Assembly: GCA_009760855.2 (NCBI GenBank)
Contig: WPIO01000117.1
Coordinates: 773,501 to 837,500 of the forward strand
Length of the DNA stretch: 64,000 nt
DNA from: Cristatella mucedo
Lineage: Eukaryota; Bryozoa; Phylactolaemata; Cristatellidae
Direction of reading: 5' to 3'
Shown here: positions 1 through 10,849 of the stretch, piece after piece
Layout of the letters: each line of letters opens with the position of its first letter
Numbering within the stretch: position 1 is the first letter of the stretch
Notes under the pieces: generated by a model
Seen by the model: only the letters and a program-made list of their open reading frames with translations
What the model was told of the DNA's origin: nothing
The model's database searches: none
Position numbers and translations under genes: made by a program

Positions 1-227
1 TTTAATGCGGAAGAACAACTGGAACAACTGGAGCTTGGATCAGACTATTTCTGGTCGATTTCTTGACGAATTGCACAGTGGTGTAGTCTTAGCCCCTGGC
101 AATTGCACTAGAGCAGGCTGCAGTGCTCATGAACAAGCATTGAAAATTGCATGTATCGATTAGAGCTTTAATATATTATAGAGAGGCAATAAGTATAAAT
201 TTGAAGTTTTCACTGTTAAAAAATAGT

Positions 228-800
228 ATTAATAATACTTACAATAATAATGCACTTGATAAAGCACTCTCAGAGAACTCAATCTCTCTCTAAGGGCTTT
301 ACCTTTGCTGCTAAGGGAAATTCAATTGAATGGTGAGTAGTATAATGCTTGATAAGCAAACGACATGAATAATATGGTTAGGGGTGACATGCACAGGGTC
401 AGCATGCAAACGTTTTTAGTGGCAGCCTGCACAGTGTCAGCATGCATAAGCACATCAAGGACGAATCACATGGACCCACTAAATGCTGTCCTAAATAGAT
501 GTTTTTAAGTTCTTTTTGAGTGTGGTCAGGTCAGGGGATGTTCTGACGCAAGTCAGGAGAGATTTCCAGGCTTTTGGACCATACAAACTAATGCATGGTC
601 TCCAAAGGATTTGAGGTTTGTACGAGGTATTTGTAGACTATTGGATTCCGAAAAGCGGGTGGTACGATGCGTGGCTTGATGGGGGAGTAGATCTGAGAGA
701 CAGGCTAGAGCCAAAGAAGGAAGTGACCTAAAAGTGAGCAACAAAACATTTGAAGTCAATCCGTTGCTTGACTGGTAGCCAGTGCAGGTCGGCGATTAGT
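228..800 (-). mobile_element. LINE-A (L2/CR1-like) 3' fragment
   Basis: The left end carries the family's 3' tail, seen from this side as AATAATGCACTTGATAAAGC and then the complement of the stem. Reading on the minus strand, 553-759 encodes a decayed version of the LINE C-terminus with LSDLLPHQA, TRFSESNSL and NLKSFGD blocks. The match fades near 800, just after the HWLPV block, so the copy is 5'-truncated. Frameshifts and stops make it a dead copy. It stands head to head with the plus-strand copy that starts near 980. Confidence 0.85.
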
Positions 801-979
801 CAGGCCGCTACTTTAGAAAGTAGCACGACTATACCGAGACGACTTGAGCGAAGTCCACAAAGTCCAAAAAGTCCACTCATCTTCTGTCGTTCATATCAAC
901 GACACTGGAGTGAGTTGTGGCAGGCTAGCTGAATCCTTATATGGAAATTTCAATTCTAGAAAATTAATTTTCACCCTGA

Positions 980-1760
980 CTTTATAGCTAATCACTCCAC
1001 CGAGACAGTATATCGTTTGGTGCACTATGACCTTCTTGGATATGCAGAACTAGGGATTTTGTTCGCTCATGGTTGTTCGGTCCTTCAGGAGCCGTCTATT
1101 CTACAGATAGCCGAGTTCTGCTCAACAGCCTGTGGATTGTTTTTAACGGACTATGATCATAGAAGATATCCCTGGGTTATTGCTAAGCATAATCTTCAAT
1201 ACTAAGCAGACGACGCCCAGTTTTACCGTTAAAGTTATAGGCGTACCAAGTGTGATTCAAAAATTGAAACAACATCACTCAAAAGTGACTTTGCAAATAA
1301 ATCTCCTGTTGCATCTGCACGAAATCAAGGTGTCCAGCTCCAGAGTGACCTTTCTTTAGACGGCCTTATCAGATCCACAGTCAAATTGGCCTAGGCTTAG
1401 CTACAGAATATAAAGCTCAAAATCGGACTTGCTTAGACAGGGAAAATACACCCAAATTGGTGCATGCATTAGTGGCAACCAGTCACGACTTTACTTCTGT
1501 AACTCACTTCACGCTGGTCTGTGAAACCTGTGCAGTCGGGAGCTTACAGTTTATTCAAAACACTAAAGCTAGGCTTGCCGGTCGTAAGCTTGGCAGTTGC
1601 TACATCCTGCCTTTTCTCCCCTACCCGGACCGACTTCCAGTTAAGCAGCAAGTCGACTTCAAGATTCCGCCACTCATTTTTAGATTCCTGCACTATTTAC
1701 CTCCAGCGTAACTTTTTACCTACTCCCTCACCAGCAAAAGCTTCGTACCAGCCATTTTAT
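980..1760 (+). mobile_element. LINE-A reverse transcriptase fragment, split by a SINE
   Basis: Plus-strand LINE-A relic. It begins near the NHSTE segment of the reverse transcriptase and includes the VIAKHNL and ADDAQFY area near 1170-1225, where the Y of YADD is replaced by a stop. It then has degraded versions of [19 protein letters not shown] and the C-terminal block up to about 1745. Stops and indels are frequent. The element appears to resume at 1955 after the SINE-1 at 1778-1950, so the two parts look like one old copy interrupted by a younger SINE. Confidence 0.75.
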
Positions 1761-1777
1761 TTAAATATAATAATCGT

Positions 1778-1950
1778 CGTGCCGTGATGGCGCACTAGGT
1801 AAGGCGGTTGCTTTTCACGATCTTGAACCCGATGTCGTGGGTTCGAATCCTGCGGTGGACGATCTTTTATTGCCACTGCAAGCAGTATTGATAGCCGTAA
1901 AGGTTCTTCTGTCATTATACAACAGACACTGTTTAATCAGCAAGTTATAA
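1778..1950 (+). mobile_element. SINE-1, tRNA-derived
   Basis: The tRNA-like head reads GGCGCACTAGGTAAGGCGG (A-box region) and then GGGTTCGAATCCTGCGG (B box). The body contains GCAAGCAGT, ATAGCCGTAAAGG and TTCTGTCATTATACAA, shared with the copies at 11467, 52516 and 61190. The anticodon region is replaced by an extended arm, so this is not a functional tRNA gene. It sits inside a LINE-A copy. Confidence 0.85.
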
Positions 1951-1954
1951 TTTT

Positions 1955-2215
1955 AAATTTTACCTATAGTTCATGCTAACCTCAAGTCTATTAGAGACTG
2001 CTCTTAGTTTATAAGCTCTCAAAGCCACGAGCTCACTCTAGACTGAAGTCATTACATACCATGACTTGACGACATTGAAAAAGAAGCTAAAACCATACGT
2101 TTATCACAGCATTTAATGAGTCATCTATGAGTTTGCATACTTATGCGTGCTAGCACTATGCATGCTACAAAAAACCAGATATTCGTGTTGACTCTGTGCA
2201 TGTCACCAAAACCGT
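1955..2215 (+). mobile_element. LINE-A 3' part, continuation after the SINE
   Basis: This continues the LINE-A C-terminus and 3' UTR. Degraded forms of the NLKSF..RAFSSYAP segment lie near 1975-2035. The ACCACATTTAAAAAG-type segment lies near 2075, and the ATGCATGCTGC / GACTCTGTGCATGTCACC 3' UTR signature near 2155-2215. The terminal stem is absent; a short (TA)n follows at 2225-2249. Confidence 0.7.
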
Positions 2216-2224
2216 GTTATACTT

Positions 2225-2249
2225 ATATATATATATATATATATATATA
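2225..2249. repeat. (TA)n microsatellite
   Basis: About 12 uninterrupted TA units, lying immediately after the LINE-A 3' UTR. Confidence 0.95.
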
Positions 2250-2399
2250 ATTCATTTTATAGTGTCATAAGAGAATTTAATATGTACTTCGGCGCTTCAC
2301 ATATGCTTCGGGGCTCGAGCTCAATATCTAAGCCAGATCTTGGTAGGGGAGAGCACCTTAACCGCTGGCTCAAACCAGCTCGGCGAGCACCAAACCACT

Positions 2400-5300
2400 G
2401 GACCAAACCATCTGCCTTAGCCATTGCAATCGATTCTGTGCATCAGCTGAAATTTGTTGCACCCTTAGGATTATCCGACTTAATTTGAACACTTATTTAA
2501 ACTTGTATTTGTTGTACAATGCCCAAAAGCAGTAGGACAATCACCCAGCAACTTTCTGCTGATTCTGCCAGGGACAATTATGTAGATGGTTACGGGCCGG
2601 GCCGTCTTTGATCTGCCCGGTATAATCATCATCAGCTTCCCAAATTGATAAAAAAAATATGGTTTACAGCTATGTGCCCACGCTTCACAACGGTGAAATT
2701 ATATATGAATGAGAATTAGAGTGTTGATTTCCTCCTCGTGGTGGCATTCGTCTCAGCTATTCCCCTCACCGGTTTCCGAGCAATGCATAAAAACACTTGG
2801 AAATGGCTTTACAATTAAATGGTGAGGTTTGGAGCAAACAAAGTTTTAAATGCTATTAGAATTGGAAGTTCTCGTAGCCAATTTCGTTTCGATTTCTTGT
2901 AGATTGTGGCGTACTGTGGAATTTGGTCAATCCTTTGCTATCGATTTGTGTGCATTGAATATGATTGTACTCTCTAAATGGTTTTAAATGATGAGGCTGC
3001 ACTTTCGAACTCAGTGCACAGTAATACCCAAGGAAGGTCGGAACTTCGTCCTGCCACTTTCAGGTTGTTTTGTGAGAAATCGTAAAAAGTTATTGTACTG
3101 GTCCGATCAATTGCCATAGAATCCCGTATATTTCCAGATAATAAAGGTATGAAATGGCTTTAAAAAATTGGCGGATCCATTTTAAAATAAGAGAAGTGTT
3201 ATATGCGATGAGAATTGAACTTAAATAAACTTTTTCCAGTCTATTTGTAGTGATTTACAGCTGATTTTGGCTTTAGGCTGGACCACTGTCCTCGATTGCC
3301 ATGCCTTGCACACAATTGTACGCGAGCGATTGGTTATAATTTTGTGATTTCACTTAAGTATCAAGGCGGTGTAATACACAAGAAATGTGGTGCTTCACCC
3401 AGTTATTTTCAGGCGATTTGCGAAGGATCATAACCTAGCTCTTGAAATCGGTTCTGCTAGTATATCTTCTAGTGCATTTTCCTAGAATATAAGTGCCCTG
3501 TTCCCAAGTGACCTCTCACTAGACGACAACATCAGCACCACAAGTGATTCAGCCTACTTTCGGCTACGTAGCATTTCTAAAGTTTGGGCTAGCTTAGACA
3601 GGGATACTACATCCACATTGATCAATGCATCTGTGACACACGGTCTCGACTTTTGTAACTCACAGCTTACTGGTCTACTGCTGGTGCAATCTAGGGTTAA
3701 AAATCCTCGCAGCTGCCGTATCACGCCGGTTCTTACCTACCAGCACTAGCTCCCAATCAAGCCATGCATCGAATCGACCTCAAAGTGTATGACATCTCCT
3801 ATTTTGACGACAGCTAAAAAGAAGCTGAAACCGCACCTGTTCATCACAGAATTTAGTGGATCCTTGTGATTATTTCTCAGTGTTCTTGTGCCAGCTGAAA
3901 TTGAGCTTTCTGAAACCAACTATATTTAGATGTCTACCTTGTACATGTCACCTCTAACCAAGTTATACTTGTTCACATTGAGCATGCTACCACTAACCAT
4001 ACGATCATGCTTCCTTTACAGCATGTGTAAAGTGACAAGAAAAAGATCAAATTTCGCCGGGATTTTAAAAAGTAATTCATCAAAATTAAATTATAAGTTA
4101 ATGAATTTAATAATGATTTAATAAAAAAAACATACGGTGCCACAAATATTTCCTTAATTTTATAGTATTATCACGTTCACAACAGATTGCCGTATTCGCC
4201 GGGCCCACTGCCTTCAATCGCCATGCATTGCTCCAAACCAAAGGGGCACAGTGAATTAAAATAATGCAACACTCTAAACAAAGTGAATGTTGAATGCAAT
4301 TAAATAAATATATATTCTGGCTAGTTTAGGAAACAATTTGGTGTTGGACCCGGCTATTTCTATAGATTCGAGTACATTGTCAGTCAGTCAGTATATAGGT
4401 GCCCGATATTTATATTTAGAAAGTGATATCCGGTTAGAAAAACGTCTGAAAATTGCGAAAAGTTCCATTCAGCGAGTGAACTTTACTTTCGTGCAGCTAA
4501 TTTCTGAAGATTTCTGGTGATTAATTGATGATATTTTTTTTAATTAATTAATCATTTTTTGGTGACTTACGCTAGATTAAAGTAAATTGCGATACTTTAG
4601 GGCCAGGCCATATCTGTCCATTGCCATGAATTGCCTAATTTTCGATTACAAGAGCGGTGGTTTCACGTCATATGGTTGCACTGTAAACAAAGTGCGCTTT
4701 CGTATGCATTAAAAAATGAGCGATGGGAAACCGATTTCTAGCAACGTTTGTGGAATACTTTTCATTGCTGCATTGGCATCCGCCATTGAAGTCTATTTCG
4801 TTGCAGTGCAAGTGATTGACCAAGAAAATTGTGATAAAATTATGCAAGTAAACTATAACATAGATTAGAGTGACCTATAATTAAAACAGACCTTCTTCTT
4901 GTAAGATTACTGGTTATTTGCGGAAGCTGGCATCGGTTGGTACTATGGGAATGGGCAGTTGCAGTCAATTTTACGGCATCGTCTGAGAATGCTTCGGCCT
5001 TACCAGTGTAAAACTGTTGGGTGCACTTTGAACTGAGTATATTATTATGCACAATGTAAATTCGTGAATCAGAGTGGATTTTTGTATCTGCCCGGGCCAT
5101 CTCGGGCGATCGCAGTGCATTTTTAGAGAGCATTGTTGTGCAATAGCTTAAATATATGTGGATGAGGGCTCAACACATTTTGTTTCATTATTCAATTAAA
5201 ATGTATGGTTTTCTGTTGGATTTCAGTGAATTGTGGTATTATCCTGTGCCCCTTAAACGTAATATGCAGTTCGTTGCCGGAAAACAATCTTGCCAACTCT

Positions 5301-5460
5301 CGAGAAATTTTGCGAGACTTGTTACTGCATTTTCCCTTTTACGTATTCAAAAAGATGCTTTTAGACTAGGATTTTATTTGCTTTGAAGTTGGAAGGCGGT
5401 TTGTTCAAGTTTATTTTAATGGATTATGAAATTTGCACAGGCCACTGCAATCTATTGCAG
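2400..5460. repeat. Gene-free interval with a degenerate recurring unit
   Basis: No gene is seen outside the LINE-A insertion at 3445-4085. Two phrases recur in degraded form. One, like CCACTG..CAATCGCCATGCATTGC, occurs near 2405, 3100, 3285, 4205, 4605 and 5440. The other, like CTAAACAAAGTG..ATGCAATTAA, occurs near 2830, 4268 and 4683. The order is conserved between 4205-4310 and 4605-4720. This suggests an old tandem or dispersed repeat into which LINE-A inserted, but spacing is irregular and I could not define a unit. Confidence 0.35.
3445..4085 (+). mobile_element. LINE-A fragment, old
   Basis: It starts in the reverse-transcriptase tail (SDLSLDDN-like at 3515-3545). It continues through degraded KVWASLDRDTTSTLINA and SLLTGL segments (3585-3680), then jumps by deletion to the KKKLKPHLFITEFSGSL segment (3810-3870). 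The 3' UTR follows, including TGTACATGTCACCTCTAACC and a degraded terminal stem ending near 4060. Several frames are broken. Confidence 0.75.
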
Positions 5461-5761
5461 TGGACTGCTTGAGAACACGGGTTGAAAAGAGCAAAAATGT
5501 GCAGGTGCTCTTGAAATTCTGCATTGCTGTACATTCAAAGCCATTTAAAGCTTAACTCAGCCAGTTTTTTCTGATTTAGGATGGTGTATAGAGGATTGCA
5601 GCCTTGGATAGCGAGCAGAGTGAGCAGATTAAACACCTGCCAAGGCGTATGGCCAATTGCAAGGTGATTGTGCATCTGGTCGGAGTCCGAAGCTTTGAGT
5701 TCCAAGCGGAAAGCATCGTTCGGTGAGCGGATGAAAGCTGTCGAGACTCTTGCTCAGGCAT

Positions 5762-5846
5762 TATAGCGAGAATGATCGATCTCTCTAATCCTATAGCGAG
5801 AATAATCAATCTCTCTAATCCTATAGCGAGAATCATCAATCTCTCA
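5762..5846. repeat. 30-bp tandem repeat, 2.8 copies
   Basis: The unit TATAGCGAGAATNATCNATC plus TCTCTAATCC is repeated nearly three times. Because 30 is a multiple of three, the minus strand stays open as a 10-residue peptide repeat (LERLIILAIG-like). I regard that as a by-product of the period rather than a gene. Confidence 0.9.
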
Positions 5847-5879
5847 GTTAAAGCCCAGTGAATGGATGGCATTCATGGT

Positions 5880-6589
5880 CTAGCTGTGTACATGAGCTTG
5901 AACGGCGATTGAGAAATACCAGGCAACCAGGAGGTATTCTCAAGTGGTTTCGTCCGTCACCGTGTTCTCAGTTAATTTTGGTGACGATAGCAGTCATCAT
6001 GTGACATGGCGCGATTTTCGTCTTGCTGATAAGCAGGCTAGATCATGATAACTCCGGCAGACGCGCCACTAGAGGTGAGTACAAGCATCTACCTCGTATC
6101 AGCAGTGGAAGCTGGTGAATCGCGTCAGCAGTTTCTAAAAGTAATAGCTTACCTTTGACGCATTGCCAATAAAACAATCTCAAGTATATGGACCCAAACC
6201 GAATAAATTCAAAATAAATATATATATATATATATTTATTTATTTATTAAACGGTATATGTTGAAGCACCAATCGAGTCTGCAGGTGAATATCTGCTAGT
6301 GTCACGTGTCCATCTACTCTGCCAGCACGACTCTCACGAAAGTACATGAGCATATAACCTCTATCTTAGGAATAGAATAGTTTTTGGGGTGCGCAGATGT
6401 TAAAGCTTTGGAGATAAATAAATTTAATTAATACTCCAACTTATTATGTAGTTGGCAGTCAATATTGTAATACTGCTTTTCTAAACTCACATGCCTCGAG
6501 ATATGCAGCTACCTTTGGAAATCTAGTATCTCGCTACATAAGCTGCACATTTACCTGAATATGTATCTGTATGGATATAAATACTTATT
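5880..6589. other. No gene seen
   Basis: Apart from a short (TA)n and (TTTA)n stretch at 6218-6250 I see no coding signal or recognisable repeat here. Confidence 0.5.
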
Positions 6590-6697
6590 TATTATTCCCT
6601 AATACTTAAAGTTGTTCCTTTGCAGCAAATAAAGCGCCTAGAAAGAGACTGATTTCTCTGAGGGCGTTTATCAAGAGTCTTACTATTATTAATACGT
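6590..6697 (+). mobile_element. LINE-A terminal stem only
   Basis: Extreme 3' end of LINE-A: GTTCCTTTGCAGCAAATAAA, then GCGCCTAGAAAGAGACTGAT, TTCTCTGAGGGCG and (ATT)n-like sequence. About 100 bp is present, as expected of a very short 5'-truncated insertion. Confidence 0.8.
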
Positions 6698-6699
6698 GT

Positions 6700-7690
6700 G
6701 CTTGTTTGTGACTGTGCACAGGCACACTTGTGCTTGCATCGCAGTCTGTAACTCGATGGTCGTGAAAGTAAGCAGCTTCCACGTAGCAACCCAACACGGA
6801 AAGAACGTGGGCACCAGGTTCGTATTGTATATCGTGTACCAGAAAGTATTGCTTTAACAGTGGGTGGGAATGAGTCCACTGTTATGGACCTCTGAGCAAC
6901 AGCTTCCCTAGCTACTTGACTTCAGCGGTAGGAATTGACAGGATCGATGCATCGTTCCGAGAGGAACTGCTGCCCAGGGAAGACTGGAACTGTTTCAGCT
7001 TCAGGTGCGACGGACGCGCGAGTGAATACCTTGCGGCTGAGTCGCTGCTCACTGCTTTGATTTCTCTCTCACCTGGATGCAGCAGTCACCGCATCAAAAG
7101 AAGCTTACTCTAAGCAGAGTCGGGCCGTGCCTGCCGCTTGTCAGTCTTTGTAGGCCAATAGATAATAATAAATAAATAGTAAATTAATAATAAATAATAG
7201 TTTTACAGGTGTTTTACTTGCACGCGGAGCTCTGCTTCCAGTAGCTCGGTTTTTATTGAGCAAGCTGTCGCCTTGGTTGTAGGACATTTCCCCCTGGACG
7301 TTTAATTAGAGGAATAAATAGATTGTAAGGATGGTTTGTCATGAAGCGATTGGCGGCGGCGGTTGCGTATAATTACAGGAATAAATAGATTGTAAGGATG
7401 GTTTGTCATGAAGCGATTGGCGGCGGCGGTTGCGGCGGCTACAGCATTGGCGAGCTATTCAGTTTGGTCCCTTGGAAGCTTGGTCCCGCTCGACGCCGCC
7501 AGGCATGTGTTTGTATCCGTCAAGGTGGGCGCACTCTGCGGCGTGCCAAGCGTTCCTGCCAATGAGCGCTAAGCCTCAGAGGCCTACTGAGTATAACTCG
7601 ACCTTGAGAGATCTAGGTATGCCCTAATACGCACTAATTAAAGCGCGGAATACGAGCAGGGGCTGATTTTGATGGCGAACGCGCAACCCG
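6700..7690. other. Unassigned interval with a 68-bp tandem duplication
   Basis: No recognisable gene. A block of about 57 bp starting GGAATAAATAGATTGTAAGG and ending GCGGCGGCGGTTGCG occurs at 7310-7367 and again at 7378-7434. Just upstream, at 7283-7301, lies GGACATTTCCCCCTGGACG, the reverse complement of the motif arrayed at 8055-8146. Confidence 0.6.
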
Positions 7691-8046
7691 TCCTAAACCC
7701 TAAAACCTAAATTATAAACCCTAAATATTAAACCCTAAATGCTAAAGCCTAAAAAGCCTAAACCCTAAATTATAAACCCTAAAATCCTGAACGCTAAACC
7801 CTAAACCTTAAACGCTAAACCCTAAACCTTAAACGCTAAACCCTAAACCCTAAAAACCCTAAACCCTAAACTCTAAACCATAAACCTTAAAAACCGTAAA
7901 CCCTAAAACCCTAAACGCTTCATGCTAACCAATAAACCCTAAAACCCTAAACCGTGAAAACCCTAAGCCTTAAATTGTAAACCCTGAGCCTTAAAACTCT
8001 AAACCTTAAAACCCTAAACACTAAACCCTATAACCTAAACCCTTTA
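7691..8046 (+). repeat. Degenerate CCCTAAA (TTTAGGG) telomere-type array
   Basis: About 355 bp dominated by CCCTAAA and near variants (ACGCTAAA, CCTTAAA, CCCTAAAA, CCCTAAAT). The longest perfect runs are only two to three units. The array has unrelated sequence on both sides, so within this window it is interstitial. Its degeneracy suggests it is old or no longer maintained by telomerase. The plant/alga-type unit differs from the TTAGGG usual in animals. Confidence 0.85.
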
Positions 8047-8054
8047 CCATATAC

Positions 8055-8146
8055 CGGGGGAAACGTCCTACCCCAGAGGGCAAATGTCCGGGGGAAATGT
8101 CCGGGGGAATTCCGGGAAGAAACGTTCACGGGGAAATGTCCGTCCC
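8055..8146 (+). repeat. GGGGGAAATGTCC tandem array
   Basis: Four to five degenerate copies of a roughly 13-bp unit, GGGGGAAATGTCC, immediately right of the CCCTAAA array. An inverted copy lies at 7283-7301, left of that array. Confidence 0.75.
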
Positions 8147-8149
8147 TCG

Positions 8150-8870
8150 TTGCATTACCCCAGCTGGGCACACTGCAGATAAGAAACTGCTTTATAGCTC
8201 TACGGTAAATAACTGCGAGCAGCACTTGTACTGTGACCGTAGTCACTAAACAAGGAGATAATGTTGAGTGGTCTGCCTTATGCAAGCATCGTGCCAGGTA
8301 TTACTCGTTCGCCAGCAGTCAGACGGTCAGACCGCTTCGAGGTATTAATTGAACTGCCACGCGGCTCCTGAAAGACGCAAGTACGACCAGGTCGAGATGG
8401 TGAGTCCATACTTTCCTGCGAGCGGCTGCGGCCACCAGGCCACGTGCTAATATTCATAAGATCTGTTTTGGGTACATTGTGTGAGATTTATTTTGGCTCA
8501 GTCGCTAGCGTCCTGTATAATTTGCCGCGAAGCAGCTCATGCATCAGTATCAGGATACGTGCTAAGATATGTCGTCCCGCGTTGGCTTACCTGCCTGTCT
8601 TTCAGCACTGAGTATCAGCAACAATTGATTTTTAATACAAATTCTATCTGCAAGGCGCCAAAAATTGGTACATCAATCGCTGCTCATTCAACCTGACTTT
8701 GGCACTGAAACTTTTTTTTCGTTGTACGAAATCCATCTTAATTTTTATAGACTCCAAAGGGATATTCCAGAGTATTGATATCAACAGGCAACAGTTATTT
8801 TAAGAGCCTGTGAAGTTCGTCTCACCTAGGGGCTCAGTACTCAGTCTTCTTACGTTTACAATGTTAACTC
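8150..8870. other. No gene seen
   Basis: Mixed-composition sequence without a supported coding frame. Short open stretches at 8028-8285 (minus) and 8481-8696 (plus) have no recognisable domain. Confidence 0.4.
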
Positions 8871-8874
8871 TCTG

Positions 8875-8875
<1 letters not shown>

Positions 8876-8922
<47 letters not shown>

Positions 8923-8991
8923 ACACTCACTCACTCTCTTTGTTTCTCTCTCTCTCTTTCTCCTTCTCTCTCTCTCGCTCTCGCTCTCTCT

Positions 8992-9050
<59 letters not shown>

Positions 9051-9121
9051 TCTCGTTATCCCTCACTCTCTCTCACTCTCTCTCACTCTCTCTCACTCGC
9101 TCTCTCTCTCTCTCTCTTTTG

Positions 9122-9158
<37 letters not shown>

Positions 9159-9165
9159 CTCCCTC
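8876..9165. repeat. (CT)n microsatellite, imperfect
   Basis: About 290 bp of CT dinucleotides with interruptions of the CACTCTCA and TTTGTCTCGTT kind. The long Leu-Ser or Arg-Glu open frames on the two strands are artefacts of the repeat. Confidence 0.98.
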
Positions 9166-9169
9166 TACT

Positions 9170-10150
9170 TTCGCCGATTAACTTGCTAAATAGGCACATG
9201 TACGATAGTAAGTGACCAAAGCGCTTCTGCAATCAATTCCACCCAAAACCAAGTAGCATTTAATCTGAGACTACAAACCAGGTAACTGTCAGATTATCAG
9301 TTTTAGTAAACCTTGTTTGACCACCGGAAATGTTAGAAATCAGCATCATAGCAAAACACTTCTCTCATTTCAATTGTTGTCATATCTAACTTGGAGAAAA
9401 TCTAAGCGAGGCGTTGGCTACATGCGCACCTCAGCGAGCCTAGTCTTAGTATTGTGACTAACATTCTACTTGAAGCAAAAAAGAACGCTTGTACTGTAAT
9501 GGCTTTGACTTTTCAGTGCCGGATCTAGGCAGTAAGTTGCCAGCTGATGCACAATTAACCGAGGCCGTAAGCGTGGAGCCCTGTGGCAAATGTGAGTGAC
9601 TGAATAGAAGCATTAATCATAAAAACAGGGAAAACATATCAAGTTATCTTAGAATAGTACGCAAATACAGCATATGCTTTTAATATAGAAAGTCTATTCG
9701 CCAGGTAGGTCGCCAATTGTAGGTGATTACCGGCAAATAATGGGAATTCGGAAAATATGAACTGCAGTAATCTATCCTTGATTTTACATAAAACGTGTTA
9801 ACCGATTTGGCTGTCGTATTCTCATCATTCTAATCAATCCTGATTTCTGTGAATTTCTTTAGCTGCATGTAAGCCGAATCGACAGTGGAGGTAATATGTG
9901 AAAAATTGAACTTCATCTGCACATCTTTCTAAGAGAGCTAATCTCTATCCATTCACTTTGCCCTAAAACTCCTTCTCGCAACTCCTAAGTGCGAGCACTT
10001 CACTTCTGTCCCACGCCAACCAACATGCCAATTTAAGGCAACTAAGAATATTAAACGCTGAATAAGCTAATTCAGTTGGAAGCTGTGGGGGTTTTAGGTC
10101 GGTTTTGAATGAAGTAGAGCTGGTGATTTCGCACCAAGTTTACTTAATCT
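9170..10150. other. No gene seen
   Basis: Nearly 1 kb of AT-leaning sequence with no coding frame, RNA gene or repeat that I can support. Confidence 0.5.
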
Positions 10151-10154
10151 CACC

Positions 10155-10320
10155 AAGCCTGGAACTCATTCAAGACTGACGTAAAGGAATCGTCTAAAAT
10201 GATGACTTTAAAAATAAAGCTGCAAGTGCACCTTTTTTACCAGAATTTCGCCAGTCCCTGTTAATGATTCCTTGTGCGATAAAGCTTGCCGGGACCATGC
10301 GCCCTAACCATACCTATGGT
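10155..10320 (+). mobile_element. LINE-A C-terminal fragment, very old
   Basis: It begins with AGCCTGGAACTC (the AWNS segment) and follows the LINE-A order through an AAAAATAAAGCTGCAAGTGC segment (LKTHLF equivalent) to a degraded GGTCCCTGTGATTC-like end of the reading frame. Divergence is much higher than in the adjacent copy at 10347. Confidence 0.6.
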
Positions 10321-10346
10321 TTTAATATCACTCCTTTCACGAAGTA

Positions 10347-10845
10347 TTGTGATTTCATTCTATGGCTCCAGCCTATCTTTCAGATATACTACCCCATCAG
10401 GCAAAGCATCGTACCACTCGCTTTTCGGAATCCAACAGTCTAGAAATACCTCGTACAAACCTTAAATCCTTTGGAGACCGTGCATTTAGCTCGTATGCTC
10501 CCACAGCCTGGAACTCCCTCCCGACCTGCATCAGAACATCCCCTGACCTGACCACATTTAAAAGAAACTTAAAAACATACCTATTTAGGACAGCATTTAG
10601 TGGGTCCCTGTGATTCGTCCTTGGTGTGCTTATGCGTGCTGACACTGTTCATGCTGCCACTAACCACATTTGCATGCTGACCCAGTGCATGTAACCCCTA
10701 ACCATGTTATTCATTTTGTTTGTTTTTCAAGCATGATTTTACTTACTATTCTATTGCGTATCACTTTGCAGCAAATGTAAAGCGCCTAGAAAGAGATTAA
10801 GTTCTCTGAGGGCGCTTTATCAAGTGCAATATTATTATTATATTA
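10347..10845 (+). mobile_element. LINE-A 3' fragment, young copy
   Basis: An intact open frame at 10362-10613 (83 residues, MAPAYLSDILPHQAK through FRTAFSGSL) covers the end of the polymerase protein without stops. A full 3' UTR, the stem AAAGCGCCTAGAAAGAGATT and GGGCGCTTTATC, and (ATT)n at 10826-10849 follow. The sequence is almost the same as the reverse complement of 35040-35535, with only a few differences by eye over nearly 500 bp. Both are therefore recent offspring of one source. The copy is 5'-truncated just before the MAPAYLS segment. Confidence 0.92.
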
Positions 10846-10849
10846 TTAT

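Noticed and set aside
8488-8505. TTTTGGCTCAG resembling the dinoflagellate spliced leader
   Set aside because: Only about 11 bases agree, the remainder of the leader is absent, and a match of this size is plausible by chance in 64 kb. A similar string at 17710 belongs to LINE-A.
8800-9215. Long Leu-Ser and Arg-Glu open frames on both strands
   Set aside because: They arise from the CT dinucleotide repeat. The same holds at 16814-17472, 21304-21716 and 45563-45751.
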